Positions 26,869 through 35,736 of a stretch of 64,000 bases of DNA are shown piece by piece. The notes beneath the pieces are model-generated. The model saw nothing but the letters and a program-made list of their open reading frames with translations, did no database searches and was not told the DNA's origin. Numbering within the stretch: position 1 is the first letter of the stretch; each line of letters begins with the position of its first letter. This DNA comes from G963701675 sp963701675 (lineage in GTDB: Bacteria; Planctomycetota; Planctomycetia; Gemmatales; Gemmataceae). The position numbers and the translations under genes were made by a program. The DNA is taken from contig OY969623.1 in assembly GCA_963701675.1 (NCBI GenBank), positions 3,100,001-3,164,000 on the forward strand, read 5' to 3'.

Positions 26869-28422
26869 TTAAGTAAGTGAATCAAAATCGACCGTGGCCA
26901 AAACGACGGCGAGTAAATCAAAGCCAGGTCGTGTTGCGGGTGGTATCGGCGACGATTGCACCTCGAACGCCCCGATGTCAATCGTGCCGTTCACAATCCG
27001 AGGAAAACCGGGGCCGCGTTGGTCCCATTCGGGCGCGTCTGTGTTGTCGCCGGCGTCGATAGCCGGGCTGCCCGGAAGTAATGCCTTGGTCAACGTTGGC
27101 CCGCCGTTGTCGGCGAGTGGGCCGAGGAGAGGGTTAACGTCCAATAGGTCCGTGCTGGAGTAGCCGCTACCGCCAGAACTATTTTCGAAGATGTTGTAGC
27201 CGGAGCTTGCCAAAGTTCCCGTGATATCCTGCCCTGACGACTTGGCGGCGTTGTTGGCCAAGATCGTGTTGCGGATTTGGAGCGAACTATTGGTGATGGC
27301 AATTCCGCCGCCCCTCCCGGCCGTTTGTGGCTGTTCACCGTCGCTGAAATTGTCGGCAACGGTGCTGTGAACTAGCGTTACGCTTCCGCCATTCTCTGTA
27401 TTGATGCCCCCGCCTAATGCTTCTCCAAACAGCGGATCGTCGCCGCGGGCGGAAGCCACATTATCAGTGATGGTGCTGCTGACAATCGTGACGATTCCAC
27501 CTGGAAAAATCGGGTTGCTTTCCCAGGGATCAAGCCCGTTGCAAATACCGCCACCGAGGGCATAAAAGTCACCCAGGGTTTCATTCTGCGCGATCAAGGA
27601 ACTGTCCACGTGGAGTTCACCGCTATTGAAGATTCCGCCTCCCGCGCCACCCCAGCCGCCGTAGCTAATGGCGTGGTTGTCGGAAATCGTCGTTCCAATC
27701 ACGACGGCGTTACCGAAATTGGCCAGGCCGCCGCCATAACCACGATGTGAAATGCCACCGGAGATTGAGTTCCCTGTTAGTTCTGAACCCTGAAGCAAAA
27801 GGCTGGCGTTAGCCGCGTTATAGATTCCACCGGCGAAGTTGTTGCAACAGCCCGGAGCCGAGTCCAAATTATTCATCGAAATGATGCTGCTGGTTATTAA
27901 GAGCGTGCCGGTGTTATAGATGGCCCCTCCTTTGCCAAAGCCGAAGTTCCCTGTCAGCACGCTATCGCGGAGCACCAGGCCGCCGTCGTTATAAATGCCC
28001 CCGCCGTTTTGCTTGTTTACATCCTTGCCGTTCTTGAGCGTCAGCCCCGAAATCTCGATGTGGGCAATGGCGTCGATCTTAAACAGACGTGTTTTTTGTT
28101 GCCCATCGATCGTAAGCTGGCCAGCTCCTGGTCCTTGGACGTCGATGTCCGAGGCGAGGTCTGGTAACGCCGCAGTCAGATTGATCGTCCCGGTCACGTG
28201 GAAGTCGATGATGTCGGCGCCTGGATTGGTGTTGACCTTGTTGATGCAGTAGCGAAGGTCGCCGCGGAAACCCATGCCAATGCCGGCATCGCTGAGGCGC
28301 GTGACGTGGCAGGTGGACAGCAGCTGACGATCTTCAAGCGGTTCAAGTGTGGGTGGTCGGGCTGTGCTACGTTTGGAATACTGGCGATAAGTGCTTGTGC
28401 GAACATGATTTATCCATTCCAT
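26869..28422 (-). CDS. secreted right-handed beta-helix protein (choice-of-anchor-Q type)
   Basis: 517 aa, first gene of the six in reading order. ATG 28422 follows AAGGAGGGTGATCG. The signature is LEPLEDRQLLSTCHVTRL. The helix has long GGGIYN/GGGIFNSGEL rungs, then DVNPLLGPLADNGGPTLTKA and the choice-of-anchor-Q block, ending VVLATVDFDSLT. Highly similar ends but a longer middle than its 410- and 427-aa paralogues suggest duplication with rung gain. Twenty bases separate it from the next gene, so an operon read from a promoter in 28423-28783 is likely. Confidence 0.8.
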   Translation of the reverse strand: MEWINHVRTSTYRQYSKRSTARPPTLEPLEDRQLLSTCHVTRLSDAGIGMGFRGDLRYCINKVNTNPGADIIDFHVTGTINLTAALPDLASDIDVQGPGAGQLTIDGQQKTRLFKIDAIAHIEISGLTLKNGKDVNKQNGGGIYNDGGLVLRDSVLTGNFGFGKGGAIYNTGTLLITSSIISMNNLDSAPGCCNNFAGGIYNAANASLLLQGSELTGNSISGGISHRGYGGGLANFGNAVVIGTTISDNHAISYGGWGGAGGGIFNSGELHVDSSLIAQNETLGDFYALGGGICNGLDPWESNPIFPGGIVTIVSSTITDNVASARGDDPLFGEALGGGINTENGGSVTLVHSTVADNFSDGEQPQTAGRGGGIAITNSSLQIRNTILANNAAKSSGQDITGTLASSGYNIFENSSGGSGYSSTDLLDVNPLLGPLADNGGPTLTKALLPGSPAIDAGDNTDAPEWDQRGPGFPRIVNGTIDIGAFEVQSSPIPPATRPGFDLLAVVLATVDFDSLT

Positions 28423-28783
28423 CGATCACCCTCCTTCGAAGTACGACGCTAACCGGATGGAGGCGCACGCCGAACGTGGCGCGAGTCCCTACTACTAAAG
28501 GGTGATTTGGAGCCAAAACCGGACGCGCGATTTGGGAAATTCTTCGATTTTCTCGAAAACGATCGTGGAATGAGTCACGCGTCGAGGGGGTTGCTGATCG
28601 CGGTGGACCGAGCCATTCTCAACGATTAACGACAAAAGTGCTTTGGCGGGCAGCCCTCCGCTTTCGCTTTCGGTAAAACCCGTCAATGTTTAAGCGACAA
28701 CGGCGGTCATTACCCACGCCAAATCCGTTTGCAACTGTCTGACATGGCTCCTACAATCGACGCCAGAGTAGGAGGCCGCCCCG
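28423..28783. promoter_or_regulatory. divergent promoter region between secreted-protein operon and kinase gene
   Basis: About 360 bases between two divergent genes. By position it must drive the leftward secreted-protein cluster and the rightward kinase. No -35/-10 pair or operator was recognised with confidence. The kinase ribosome site AGTAGGAGG lies just before 28784. Confidence 0.4.
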
Positions 28784-30094
28784 ATGTCGGACCACGATGC
28801 ACCCGGCGACAGCACGCACGATTCGCCTCAGGCCAGTCGAATTGATGCCATATGTGATCGCTTCGAAGCAGACTGGCAAGCGGGGCGACGGCCGCGAATT
28901 GAGGATTACCTGGCGGAGGTACTCGAAGCCAATCGACCATTACTGATCCGCGAATTGGTCGAAGTGGAGATCGACTGGCGCCGCCGCGCCGGCGACACGG
29001 TTGCGGCTGATGAATACTTGACCCGCTTTCGAGATCTTGACCGGCGATGGTTGGATTCGCTCATCCGTCCGGCCGTCATCCCCTCATCTCCACCGCCGGC
29101 CACACCCAGCGACGGCGCGTTTTCCGGTACACGGGCGAAACGAATCCGCTGTCCGCATTGCCACAACCCGATCAATCTAATCGATGACCGCTCTGACGAA
29201 GTGCTTTGCCCTGGCTGCGGCAGCAGCTTTACCGTCCGCGACGCACGTCACACCGACACCACGAGCGGAAGTCGACCTCTAGGAAAGTATCATCTACTGG
29301 AACGGGTGGGTCTCGGTGCGTTTGGCGCCGTATGGAAGGCACGCGACACGCATCTGGATCGAATTGTCGCCCTCAAAATCCCGCACACCGGTCTACTTAC
29401 CAACGACACGGAGCTCCAACGATTTCACCGCGAAGCCCGCGCCGCCGCACAGTTGCGGCATCCTGGAATCGTCACCGTGCACAGCGTCGAGACGCTCGAT
29501 GGCCTTCCGACCATCGTCTCGGACTTCATCACTGGATATCCGCTCAGAGAGCTGCTCCAAGACCGGCGGTTGACCTTCCGCGAAGCGGCCAGCCTTCTGG
29601 GCGACGTTGCCGAGGCGGTCCACTATGCGCATAGCCTCGGAGTCATCCATCGCGACCTGAAGCCGGCAAACATTATGGTGGAAAAAGCGAATGACTCCGA
29701 CGACCGCCCCGCTGACCCGGCTACTTTGCGCCCTTTGGTCATGGATTTCGGTCTCGCCCTCCGCGGCGAGGGTGAAATTACTATGACCCTCGACGGCCAC
29801 ATCATCGGCACACCCGCCTACATGAGCCCTGAACAAGCTGCCGGCAGAGGCCATGAGGCCGATGCCCGCAGTGATGTGTATAGCCTCGGTGTGATCCTTT
29901 ATGAGACGCTTGCGGGCGAGCTGCATTACCCGTCATCCACGCTTTCCTCGCCGCGTTGGTGCAATCAGCAACATGGCCGATTTCCGTGGTGTCTCGTCCG
30001 ATCCAGTAGGAGACTTCGAGTTTGCCCGACCACGGAGCCACAAAGGCGACGACGCTGCCTGCGACTTGCCCGCCATAAAGAATCGTCTGTTTGA
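28784..30094 (+). CDS. Ser/Thr protein kinase with zinc ribbon, 3' truncated
   Basis: The N-terminal 120 residues form a helical region (RFEADWQAGRRPRIEDYL) typical of planctomycete kinases. A zinc ribbon CPHCHN...CPGCGS follows at about 126-150, then a kinase domain with glycine loop GLGAFGAVWKARD, invariant Lys in VALKIPH, catalytic loop HRDLKPANIM, DFGLALRG and the APE-equivalent MSPEQAAG. The domain breaks off after SDVYSLGVILYETLAGELH near 29930. The final 55 residues are unrelated (Arg-rich) and overlap a GNAT remnant on the other strand. The C-lobe, membrane span and sensor expected in this family are missing, so activity is doubtful. Confidence 0.8.
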   Translation: MSDHDAPGDSTHDSPQASRIDAICDRFEADWQAGRRPRIEDYLAEVLEANRPLLIRELVEVEIDWRRRAGDTVAADEYLTRFRDLDRRWLDSLIRPAVIPSSPPPATPSDGAFSGTRAKRIRCPHCHNPINLIDDRSDEVLCPGCGSSFTVRDARHTDTTSGSRPLGKYHLLERVGLGAFGAVWKARDTHLDRIVALKIPHTGLLTNDTELQRFHREARAAAQLRHPGIVTVHSVETLDGLPTIVSDFITGYPLRELLQDRRLTFREAASLLGDVAEAVHYAHSLGVIHRDLKPANIMVEKANDSDDRPADPATLRPLVMDFGLALRGEGEITMTLDGHIIGTPAYMSPEQAAGRGHEADARSDVYSLGVILYETLAGELHYPSSTLSSPRWCNQQHGRFPWCLVRSSRRLRVCPTTEPQRRRRCLRLARHKESSV

Positions 30095-30262
30095 TGGAAT
30101 CGTCGCCAAGTATCTTGGCCCACTTCGCCGTGAATGCCGCTCGGTCCGCCGGTCTTTAGCCGCAAACGCGGCCATATGGTTGGCGACCGGGTCCCGTTGC
30201 TGCTCGAAGAAGATCGGGAGATCAGCTTCGGTCACATCCCGCAGCAGAACGTCACTTGTCAT
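29933..30262 (-). pseudogene. GNAT acetyltransferase remnant
   Basis: The frame starting at 30262 reads MTSDVLLRDVTEADLPIFFEQQRDP and AAFAAKDRRTE, a normal GNAT N-terminus. The continuation, FTAKWAKILGDDSIKQTILYGGQVAGSVVAFVAPW and then EVSYWIGRD, lies in a different frame (to about 29950). A frameshift near 30140 and loss of the acetyl-CoA loop (RxxGxG/A) and C-terminus show that it is dead. It meets the truncated kinase tail-to-tail, so both genes were probably cut by one deletion around 29930-29950. Confidence 0.6.
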
Positions 30263-30421
30263 GGCAGCAACTCTGGGGGCGGCTCACCAAATTGACCTCG
30301 CCACACGACCTCCGCCGCCGAACGTAATGCCGTTGAGCGGCCGCGGCGGCGCACGCGCGACCCGGGTTCCGTACCGTGGGCCTCAATGCAGAACGGCGAC
30401 CAGAGCGGCGGACTCTCATAA

Positions 30422-31138
30422 CTAAGTATCGTCCACCTCCGCGGTTATCAGTACCGCGAGGTTGCGCGGCATCCCCGGTATTGGCGACGGATTCGCTGTG
30501 GCGGAATGCAAGCCGGGGCCTGGAACGGGTAGAATCGGGAACGGGAGATTGGTAGGGTCCGGTGAATCGTCCGAATGTAGATCGCCTAATCGATCACGTG
30601 GGTTCTGGTCCTTCACCACTACGTTATCGACCGCCCATCCCGGGCCTGAGTTTCCGGCTTGGTCATTTTGGACGAAGAAACCGAGATTCACTTCCTTCCC
30701 TTCCCAAACCGATGGAATGCTGACGGTAACATGGCGAATAGTCGGGGCATCGCTGGTGACCAAATGGAGAGTTGCCCAACCAGTACCGCCCGCGTCATGT
30801 ATGCGCACAGCGGCAACATCCGGAGCTTCCTTGTCAATCAACTCATCGTACTCCAATGTCAAAGGTCCAGCGTGGGTGAGGACAATCGCCGGGCTAATTA
30901 GGATGCCAGAATTTGCAGTTCCCGTCTGTTGATTGCAAGCGGTAGGAAATCGGTTGTAAGCCGCCATGTGGGTCATCGATCCGCACTCTCCGTGATTGGA
31001 AACATGCCAGAGAACGTGCGGACTGCCGGTCATTATCCAACCTGGCGCGCCGCCGGATTCCCAGTTCTCCGAGAAAAGCACTGAAGGCACTGTGCGCGAT
31101 TCGAGGGGCTCGATTGTGGGTTTGCACAGGAGTGGCAT
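30422..31138 (-). CDS. secreted protein with jelly-roll-like domain and LEPLESR signature
   Basis: 238 aa. N-terminus MPLLCKPTIEPLESRTVPS carries the export signature at the very start. The body (LFSENWESGGAPGWIMTGS, then ISPAIVLTHAGPLTLEYDE, GWAVDNVVVKD) resembles the jelly-roll module that follows peptidases such as immune inhibitor A, here without any peptidase. The C-terminus is Pro-rich and ends RNLAVLITAEVDDT, a variant of the tail shared by the secreted cluster at 20-28 kb. Stands alone; function unknown. Confidence 0.65.
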   Translation of the reverse strand: MPLLCKPTIEPLESRTVPSVLFSENWESGGAPGWIMTGSPHVLWHVSNHGECGSMTHMAAYNRFPTACNQQTGTANSGILISPAIVLTHAGPLTLEYDELIDKEAPDVAAVRIHDAGGTGWATLHLVTSDAPTIRHVTVSIPSVWEGKEVNLGFFVQNDQAGNSGPGWAVDNVVVKDQNPRDRLGDLHSDDSPDPTNLPFPILPVPGPGLHSATANPSPIPGMPRNLAVLITAEVDDT

Positions 31139-31380
31139 TAGGCATCTCTAGGGAGGGAAATCAGATCAACGATTAGCAGCGTCTGCCATTATGCACACGC
31201 GCGATTCGGCAAGTCAAGCAGCTGCTTTTGAAATGGGCACTTTTCTGCGGCCGAGCAACCTGAAGGTGCACCGCAGCTTGAACGACTAACTTGCGCTCGG
31301 CCACGTTTCCGACTCCACCCCGGCGGTCCGTTCCATTCGCCGCGCACGCCGCCTACCGCGCTTGACCGCCCAACCAAAGT

Positions 31381-31968
31381 CTAACCGGTCGGACATTCGA
31401 TGCAAAGCTCCCGACAAGTTCCTGACGCGTTCGTGCTCTTCCACGTTGTCTGCGCCAAGGCAAGTGGCTCGAACGAACGGCGGTTCTTAGGGCAGCGCAA
31501 GCTCGTCTTGCAGCCACTGCACAAAGTTCGCCGGCATGATGTCGGTCGTGGCGCCAAGTCTCGTCGAAGGGCTATTGTCCGCCCCACCGCCTGACGCCGC
31601 CACGAGTTTCGAATGCATCCATCGGGTTCCCGAGAGGGAGCGAGGTACACGGTGCCCATCCCGCCTTCGCCTAGTTGCTCCAGCAATTGGTAGGGTCCGA
31701 TGTACGAACCGACCGCGTCGTTCGGGGTGCCGCTATGACTTCGCGGAAACGTCTCCGCCTCCGGATCGGGGGTCCCCGAAGATTTGATGTCGGGCGGTTC
31801 CAGGAAGTTGCCCACCTTGTCATGCCGGCGCAGCAGCGCCTCGACCTGCCCTCGCAAAGACTCGTCCTCGCGGCACTCGCACCGCAGCCATGCGTCCCGC
31901 TCCGTTCGGTCGGACTTGTCCACAGCCTCAAGGAAGACTTGTTTAACTCGCTTGAATTCGCCTGGCAT
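31381..31968 (-). pseudogene. N-terminal fragment of a Ser/Thr protein kinase
   Basis: ATG 31968 with GAGG eight bases upstream. The first 100 residues (FKRVKQVFLEAVDKSD..., LRGQVEALLRRHDK) are the helical leader of planctomycete kinases with a WD40 or TPR tail. The domain begins GPYQLLEQLGEGGMGTVYLA and is cut right after the glycine loop. The cut coincides with a copy of the 60-bp repeat (31569-31633). Downstream residues are Arg/Cys-rich and unrelated. No catalytic loop exists, so it cannot be an active kinase. Confidence 0.7.
31569..31633 (+). repeat. roughly 60-bp dispersed repeat, copy R1
   Basis: Begins GGGCTATTGTCCGCCCCACC and contains GAGTTTCGAATGCATC followed by an ATCGGGTTCCC end. 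About 80 percent alike with copies at 32813-32875 and 33412-33476, all in the same orientation. This copy lies exactly where the kinase homology ends. Confidence 0.6.
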
Positions 31969-32256
31969 AGGGCATCCTCTACCGACAGTAGCGCCTTCGG
32001 CGGCTCAATTGTCTCATAACGGAGGAGAGCGAACGAGTATTATTCTGGCTCGCTGCCGGCCAACTCGTCCAAAAACCAGGCACGGGCGAACGTCCAGTGC
32101 CGGTAGGCGGTGGCACGCGAAATCACTCTTCATTTGACGAAGCGATCAACCTGCGGTCAAGAGGCCAGCGGTTGCCAGCGGTGGCCCGCCCGTTATTCCC
32201 TGATCAGCTATTGTGGTCATGTGGCTGCGGATGGAAGCCTTCGCTTCATGAGCATT

Positions 32257-32625
32257 TCAATTTCGTTGAAATTGAAGGATTTCGAGACCGCTATCATCCC
32301 ACTTTGGGCGCTTGCGATTTAGGGAAGGCACCGGCAATGCAGGGGGGATTCCAATCTTCAGACGGTCTTTCTCGATTTGGTAGATGCAGCGTACCGCACC
32401 ATCCCCAATCAGCACGTCAAGTCCCTTTGGATTCTGTAGGGGATGAATTCGGTATGGCGTCACGGACGTGCTTTTTGTCCCGTACCGAAACGTCGTTCGG
32501 CGGCGCGTTATCGTGAGGCTGATGTTTGTATCGTTAGTCATCGCGATCCAGTCACCTTGAATCATGCCTCGCTCAGTATTGACTAGAAAAGCAATCGCCT
32601 CCGAAACCATTATTTCAAGCATCAT
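32257..32625 (-). CDS. small protein resembling TIGR03067-type planctomycete domain
   Basis: 123 codons from ATG 32625 (the frame is open further upstream but that part is antisense to recombination debris). It reads MIQGDWIAMTNDTNISLTI, then YRIHPLQNPKGLDVLIG, RCIYQIEKDRLKIGI, the order of elements (LQGxW..., DxxxxP..., YxLxGDxLxI) in the small beta-rich TIGR03067 family found in many copies in planctomycetes. The match is by pattern only. It is wedged between repeat copies and gene fragments, so it may itself be truncated at the 5' end. Confidence 0.4.
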   Translation of the reverse strand: MMLEIMVSEAIAFLVNTERGMIQGDWIAMTNDTNISLTITRRRTTFRYGTKSTSVTPYRIHPLQNPKGLDVLIGDGAVRCIYQIEKDRLKIGIPPALPVPSLNRKRPKWDDSGLEILQFQRN

Positions 32626-33359
32626 TGGCCTACCTCCGTTCTGGCCAGGCGAGTCCGGATCCATGACCACAGTCGGCCTCGCCGTTCGGCCCGGCATATA
32701 TCCATCGAGATCATCGCCACCGCATACCGGACCTGACGCATGATTCTCTCCCTCGCCGTCGAATCGCAACTTCGCTGACGCGCTCCGAGCGGCGCGCTCG
32801 AATATTGACCGCGTGAACTATTGTCTGTCCCACCCCACGTCGCGGCCATCGAGTTTCGAATGCATCGACCGCCTCTACGTTGTGGATAATGTTGCAAAAT
32901 GCCCCCGAAGGGCCCCATGTCAAAAGGGCGTTGGCCTACCTTGTATATGATTCGGACTTCATCCAGATCCACTTCAATTTGTCGGATCAACAACCGCACA
33001 ATGTGAATCTTGGTTGCCATATCGGCGTGCGACAGGTTCTTTAAGACTAGCTTCGCGAAGTCGCGAAACTCGCCCAGTACCTCCTGATAATGCTGCTGGC
33101 GCTGTTCGTGCTCTTTGGCTTCCGCGTGCTGCTGTTTAAGACTCGCTTCCCGAATCCGTGCCTTTTTGAGTCGGGTTTCGAATTCCTCTTTAGTGATCAA
33201 GCCCTCCTGGTACGCATCAACCAGACGATTGATGCTTTGCAGCACCCGGTCCAGCAGTTGCTCGATCGGCCGACTGAGACGTTCTCGACGCTTTTTATCG
33301 GTAGTAGTTGAGCTTCTTTTGTCGCTCATTTCGATCCTGCACAACAAGTCACTGGGCAA
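32622..33359 (-). pseudogene. C-terminal fragment of a large serine recombinase
   Basis: The first 160 residues contain a Lys/Arg-rich start and a coiled coil, with RLVDAYQEGLITKEEFETRLKKAR and IHIVRLLIRQIEVDLDEVRIIYKV, as found after the zinc ribbon of large serine recombinases. Catalytic and zinc-ribbon domains are absent. Homology stops at repeat copy R2 (32813-32875), and copy R3 lies just before the 5' end (33412), so this piece is bracketed by repeats. It is a remnant distinct from the intact recombinase at 34-35 kb, which lacks such a coiled tail. Confidence 0.6.
32813..32875 (+). repeat. roughly 60-bp dispersed repeat, copy R2
   Basis: Begins GAACTATTGTCTGTCCCACC and contains GAGTTTCGAATGCATCGACC. 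Homologous to R1 and R3; sits at the point where serine-recombinase homology is lost. Confidence 0.6.
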
Positions 33360-33411
33360 GCCGCAAAGACTTCATGAGCGCACGACGCCGTCAAATCTCT
33401 CGTTGATGGCG

Positions 33412-33476
33412 TGGACTATTGTCTGTCCGGCCGCCCGCCGCGGCCATCGAGTTTTCGATTCATCGATCGGCTCCCC
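33412..33476 (+). repeat. roughly 60-bp dispersed repeat, copy R3
   Basis: Begins GGACTATTGTCTGTCCGGCC and contains GAGTTTTCGATTCATCGATC, ending GGCTCCCCGAA. Lies just upstream of the recombinase fragment in reading direction. Confidence 0.6.
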
Positions 33477-33581
33477 GAATGTCATTCGAAATCGCGGACC
33501 CAGTTGTTAATTCACATTTCAGAGTGTGTAAGTCTGCGATAGGGAGCAAGGGGCAGTTTTCTCGGCGTTTTTGCATATTTT

Positions 33582-34025
33582 CTAAGGACATTTGAGATAG
33601 GGGCGGGCTATTAACACCCGGGTCAAGGATTTCGATGTTCGAAACTCCTCGCACGCTGCGGTCGCGCGTGCGCAGCCATCCGCCTTCCACAACCGCCGTT
33701 GCTCCTGCCAGTCCCACTGCGCTGCGACAGTCAATAGCGCGGCAACGGACACAGGATCCCGGCCTCGTCGAGTCCTTGAGAACAAGATCGCTTCTTGAAG
33801 GTCGGGCGCAAGATTTCGCAGGCTCATGATTTGACTGATGCGCGTCCGGCTCACGTGACCCAGGCGTGCCAGTTCAGCATAGTCCGTGACGACGCCGTCG
33901 GCGATCAGTCGCTCCAAGCGATGTGCCAAGGCAAGTAAACGCGCTACGCGCGGTATCCGGCCGCCGGTGTCGGCGTCGTCGCGTTCCGGGATGTCTCGTG
34001 TCACGTGATAGGTTCCTTTCTTCAT
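33582..34025 (-). CDS. helix-turn-helix protein coupled to the serine recombinase
   Basis: 147 aa from ATG 34025, whose ATGA overlaps the recombinase stop. Residues VARLLALAHRLERLIADGVVTDYAELARLGHVSRTRISQIMSLRNL contain a clear HTH (AELARLGHVSRTRISQIMSL, the ParB/KorB-like sort). It probably binds DNA near the recombinase operon as regulator or directionality factor. Last gene of the five-gene run. The C-terminal part (QEQRRLWKADG...) has no recognised feature. Confidence 0.7.
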   Translation of the reverse strand: MKKGTYHVTRDIPERDDADTGGRIPRVARLLALAHRLERLIADGVVTDYAELARLGHVSRTRISQIMSLRNLAPDLQEAILFSRTRRGRDPVSVAALLTVAAQWDWQEQRRLWKADGCARATAACEEFRTSKSLTRVLIARPYLKCP

Positions 34026-35254
34026 TGGAGGGCTATGGCCTTGACCCGGTCTTCCTTGTGGAAGGAGATGGTGACGCAACGCCCATCGCCGTCGTAGTCA
34101 ACCCGCGCGATTAGTTGGCCAAGCCCGCGCTCCGGTGACCAACCCATTCGTCCCGTCGATTCCGCTACCCGCCCGGTGATATGGTCCATGATCATCCGTT
34201 CGATCTCCGTGGCGACCACGGTCTGAGACTTCCCCGAACCATGCTTCCAGGTTTGCCGGCAGACGTAGTAGCGATATCGTTTGCCCTGGCGTGTCGTATG
34301 GGTGGGGGTCATGGCCGAACCGCAGCGGAGGCAGTGGAGTAGTCCCTGAAGCAATGCACCGGAAGGCGAACGGATCGTCTTCCGGCCAGGGCACGACCTT
34401 CGTTCCAGCAATACTTGGACTTTACGCCAAACGGTCGCCGTCACGATGGCCGAGTGCTCGCCCGGATTGAGTTCCCCCTTGTAACCGACTTGACCGATAT
34501 AGATGGGGTTGGTCAAAAGGCGCTGAACGCTGACCGTGGTGAACGGCTCGCCGCCCCGCTGAATACCCGCGTGGGTCGTCCACGCCTTGTGCCGCCACCC
34601 GCGTTCGTGTAATTCCTTGACCACGGGCCAGAGTGCCCGCTTCTTGAGAAAGAGGCCAAAGATATCGCGGACACGTGCTGCTTCCTGTGGGTTGACGATC
34701 AGTTTTCGGAGGACGGGATCGATGTCATATCCCAGCAGCGGTCTACCTCCGGACCACTTGCCTTTACGGCGGGTGGCCGCCATCTTGTCGCGGGTGCGTT
34801 CCGAAATGATCTCCCTTTCGAACTGGGCAAAAGACAGCAACACGTTCAGCACCAGCCGACCCATGGATTGCCCGGTATTGAACTCTTGAGTGACCGAGGC
34901 GAAGGAGATCTGGTGTCGCTCGAAGGTCTCCATCATCTTGGCAAAGTCCAAGAGCGAGCGTGAGAGCCGGTCGACCTTGTAAGTTACGACACAGTCGATC
35001 CGTCCGGCTTCGATGTCGGCGAGGAGGCGTTTGAGCGCCGGCCGTTCCATGTTGGCGCCGGTAAAACCGCCGTCGTCGTAGCGCGTCGGCAAACAGATCC
35101 AGCCTTCTTGAGCTTGGCTGGCAATGTACGCCTCGGCCGATTCACGTTGGGCATCGAGCGAGTTGAATTCTTGATCGAGCCCTTCGCTGGTGGACTTGCG
35201 CGTGTACACGGCACAGCGCACGCGCCTGGATATCCGAGCCTGGAGTTTGCACAT
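34022..35254 (-). CDS. large serine recombinase (resolvase/invertase family)
   Basis: 410 aa. The resolvase domain starts RCAVYTRKSTSEGLDQEFNS with nucleophile Ser21, followed by YDDGGFTGANMERPAL, VVTYKVDRLSRSLLDF and LNVLLSFAQFEREIISERTRDK. A recombinase domain (LGYDIDP..., TNPIYIGQVGYKG) and a zinc ribbon (LHCLRCGSAMTPTHTT...YYVCR) follow. All core domains are intact. Such enzymes make staggered 2-bp cuts through a phosphoserine and integrate or excise elements. The start shares one base with the DUF2924 stop (TAATG), a standard DUF2924-recombinase pairing. No attachment site was identified. Confidence 0.9.
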   Translation of the reverse strand: MCKLQARISRRVRCAVYTRKSTSEGLDQEFNSLDAQRESAEAYIASQAQEGWICLPTRYDDGGFTGANMERPALKRLLADIEAGRIDCVVTYKVDRLSRSLLDFAKMMETFERHQISFASVTQEFNTGQSMGRLVLNVLLSFAQFEREIISERTRDKMAATRRKGKWSGGRPLLGYDIDPVLRKLIVNPQEAARVRDIFGLFLKKRALWPVVKELHERGWRHKAWTTHAGIQRGGEPFTTVSVQRLLTNPIYIGQVGYKGELNPGEHSAIVTATVWRKVQVLLERRSCPGRKTIRSPSGALLQGLLHCLRCGSAMTPTHTTRQGKRYRYYVCRQTWKHGSGKSQTVVATEIERMIMDHITGRVAESTGRMGWSPERGLGQLIARVDYDGDGRCVTISFHKEDRVKAIALQ

Positions 35255-35736
35255 TAGGATGCCTCCTTATTGCGAAGGTTGAAGAAGCCATAACCGCTAC
35301 AATGCGATCCGGTGATCGATTTGGCGACGGCGCTGAGCGTGCGATAGAAGGTTCCGTCGTGTTCAAAGCCATGTCGTAATACGGTGACTTCCAGCGCCGC
35401 GCCTTTGTAGAGACGCCTAAGGATTGTGCCCGGCGATGGACGGCGCTGATCGCCTCCTAGCGCCGGCGTCATGGATACGGTCTGTAGTTTCGGGCGACGG
35501 GGCGGACCTAAGCGCAGATCGGCGTCGTTTGCTAGTTCGGCGGCCCGTTGGCGGGCGCGCTCGGATAAATCACCTTCCGCCAATGCTTGCAGCCGCCAGG
35601 CGATTCGTCGTACCAGCCAGACACGGTTATGGCTGGAGGTGGTTACGCCGCAGACGCGGAGATACTCCCCGCGAAGCTCGGCAACGGTCATACTTTCCAG
35701 CGCCGACAATTTCTCATGGATGGGTGCGGTCACCAT
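35254..35736 (-). CDS. DUF2924 family protein
   Basis: 160 aa from ATG 35736 (or GTG 35733, better spaced from AAGGAGG). MTVAELRGEYLRVCGVTTSSHN, LVRRIAWRLQALAEGDLSER and the C-terminal GTILRRLYKGAALEVTVLRHGFEHDG and SLSAVAKSITG-type block (here TLSAVAKSITGSHCSGYGFF) are typical for DUF2924, a family that nearly always sits beside serine recombinases in phage-like regions. The C-terminal part resembles a DNA-binding SAP/RAMA-type fold. Probable accessory to recombination. Overlaps the ligase stop and the recombinase start. Confidence 0.85.
   Translation of the reverse strand: MVTAPIHEKLSALESMTVAELRGEYLRVCGVTTSSHNRVWLVRRIAWRLQALAEGDLSERARQRAAELANDADLRLGPPRRPKLQTVSMTPALGGDQRRPSPGTILRRLYKGAALEVTVLRHGFEHDGTFYRTLSAVAKSITGSHCSGYGFFNLRNKEAS

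Noticed and set aside
31569..33476. Integron attC-like array (three 60-bp repeats between gene fragments)
   Set aside because: The repeats lack the GTTRRRY/RYYYAAC ends of attC, and no integrase of that type is near.
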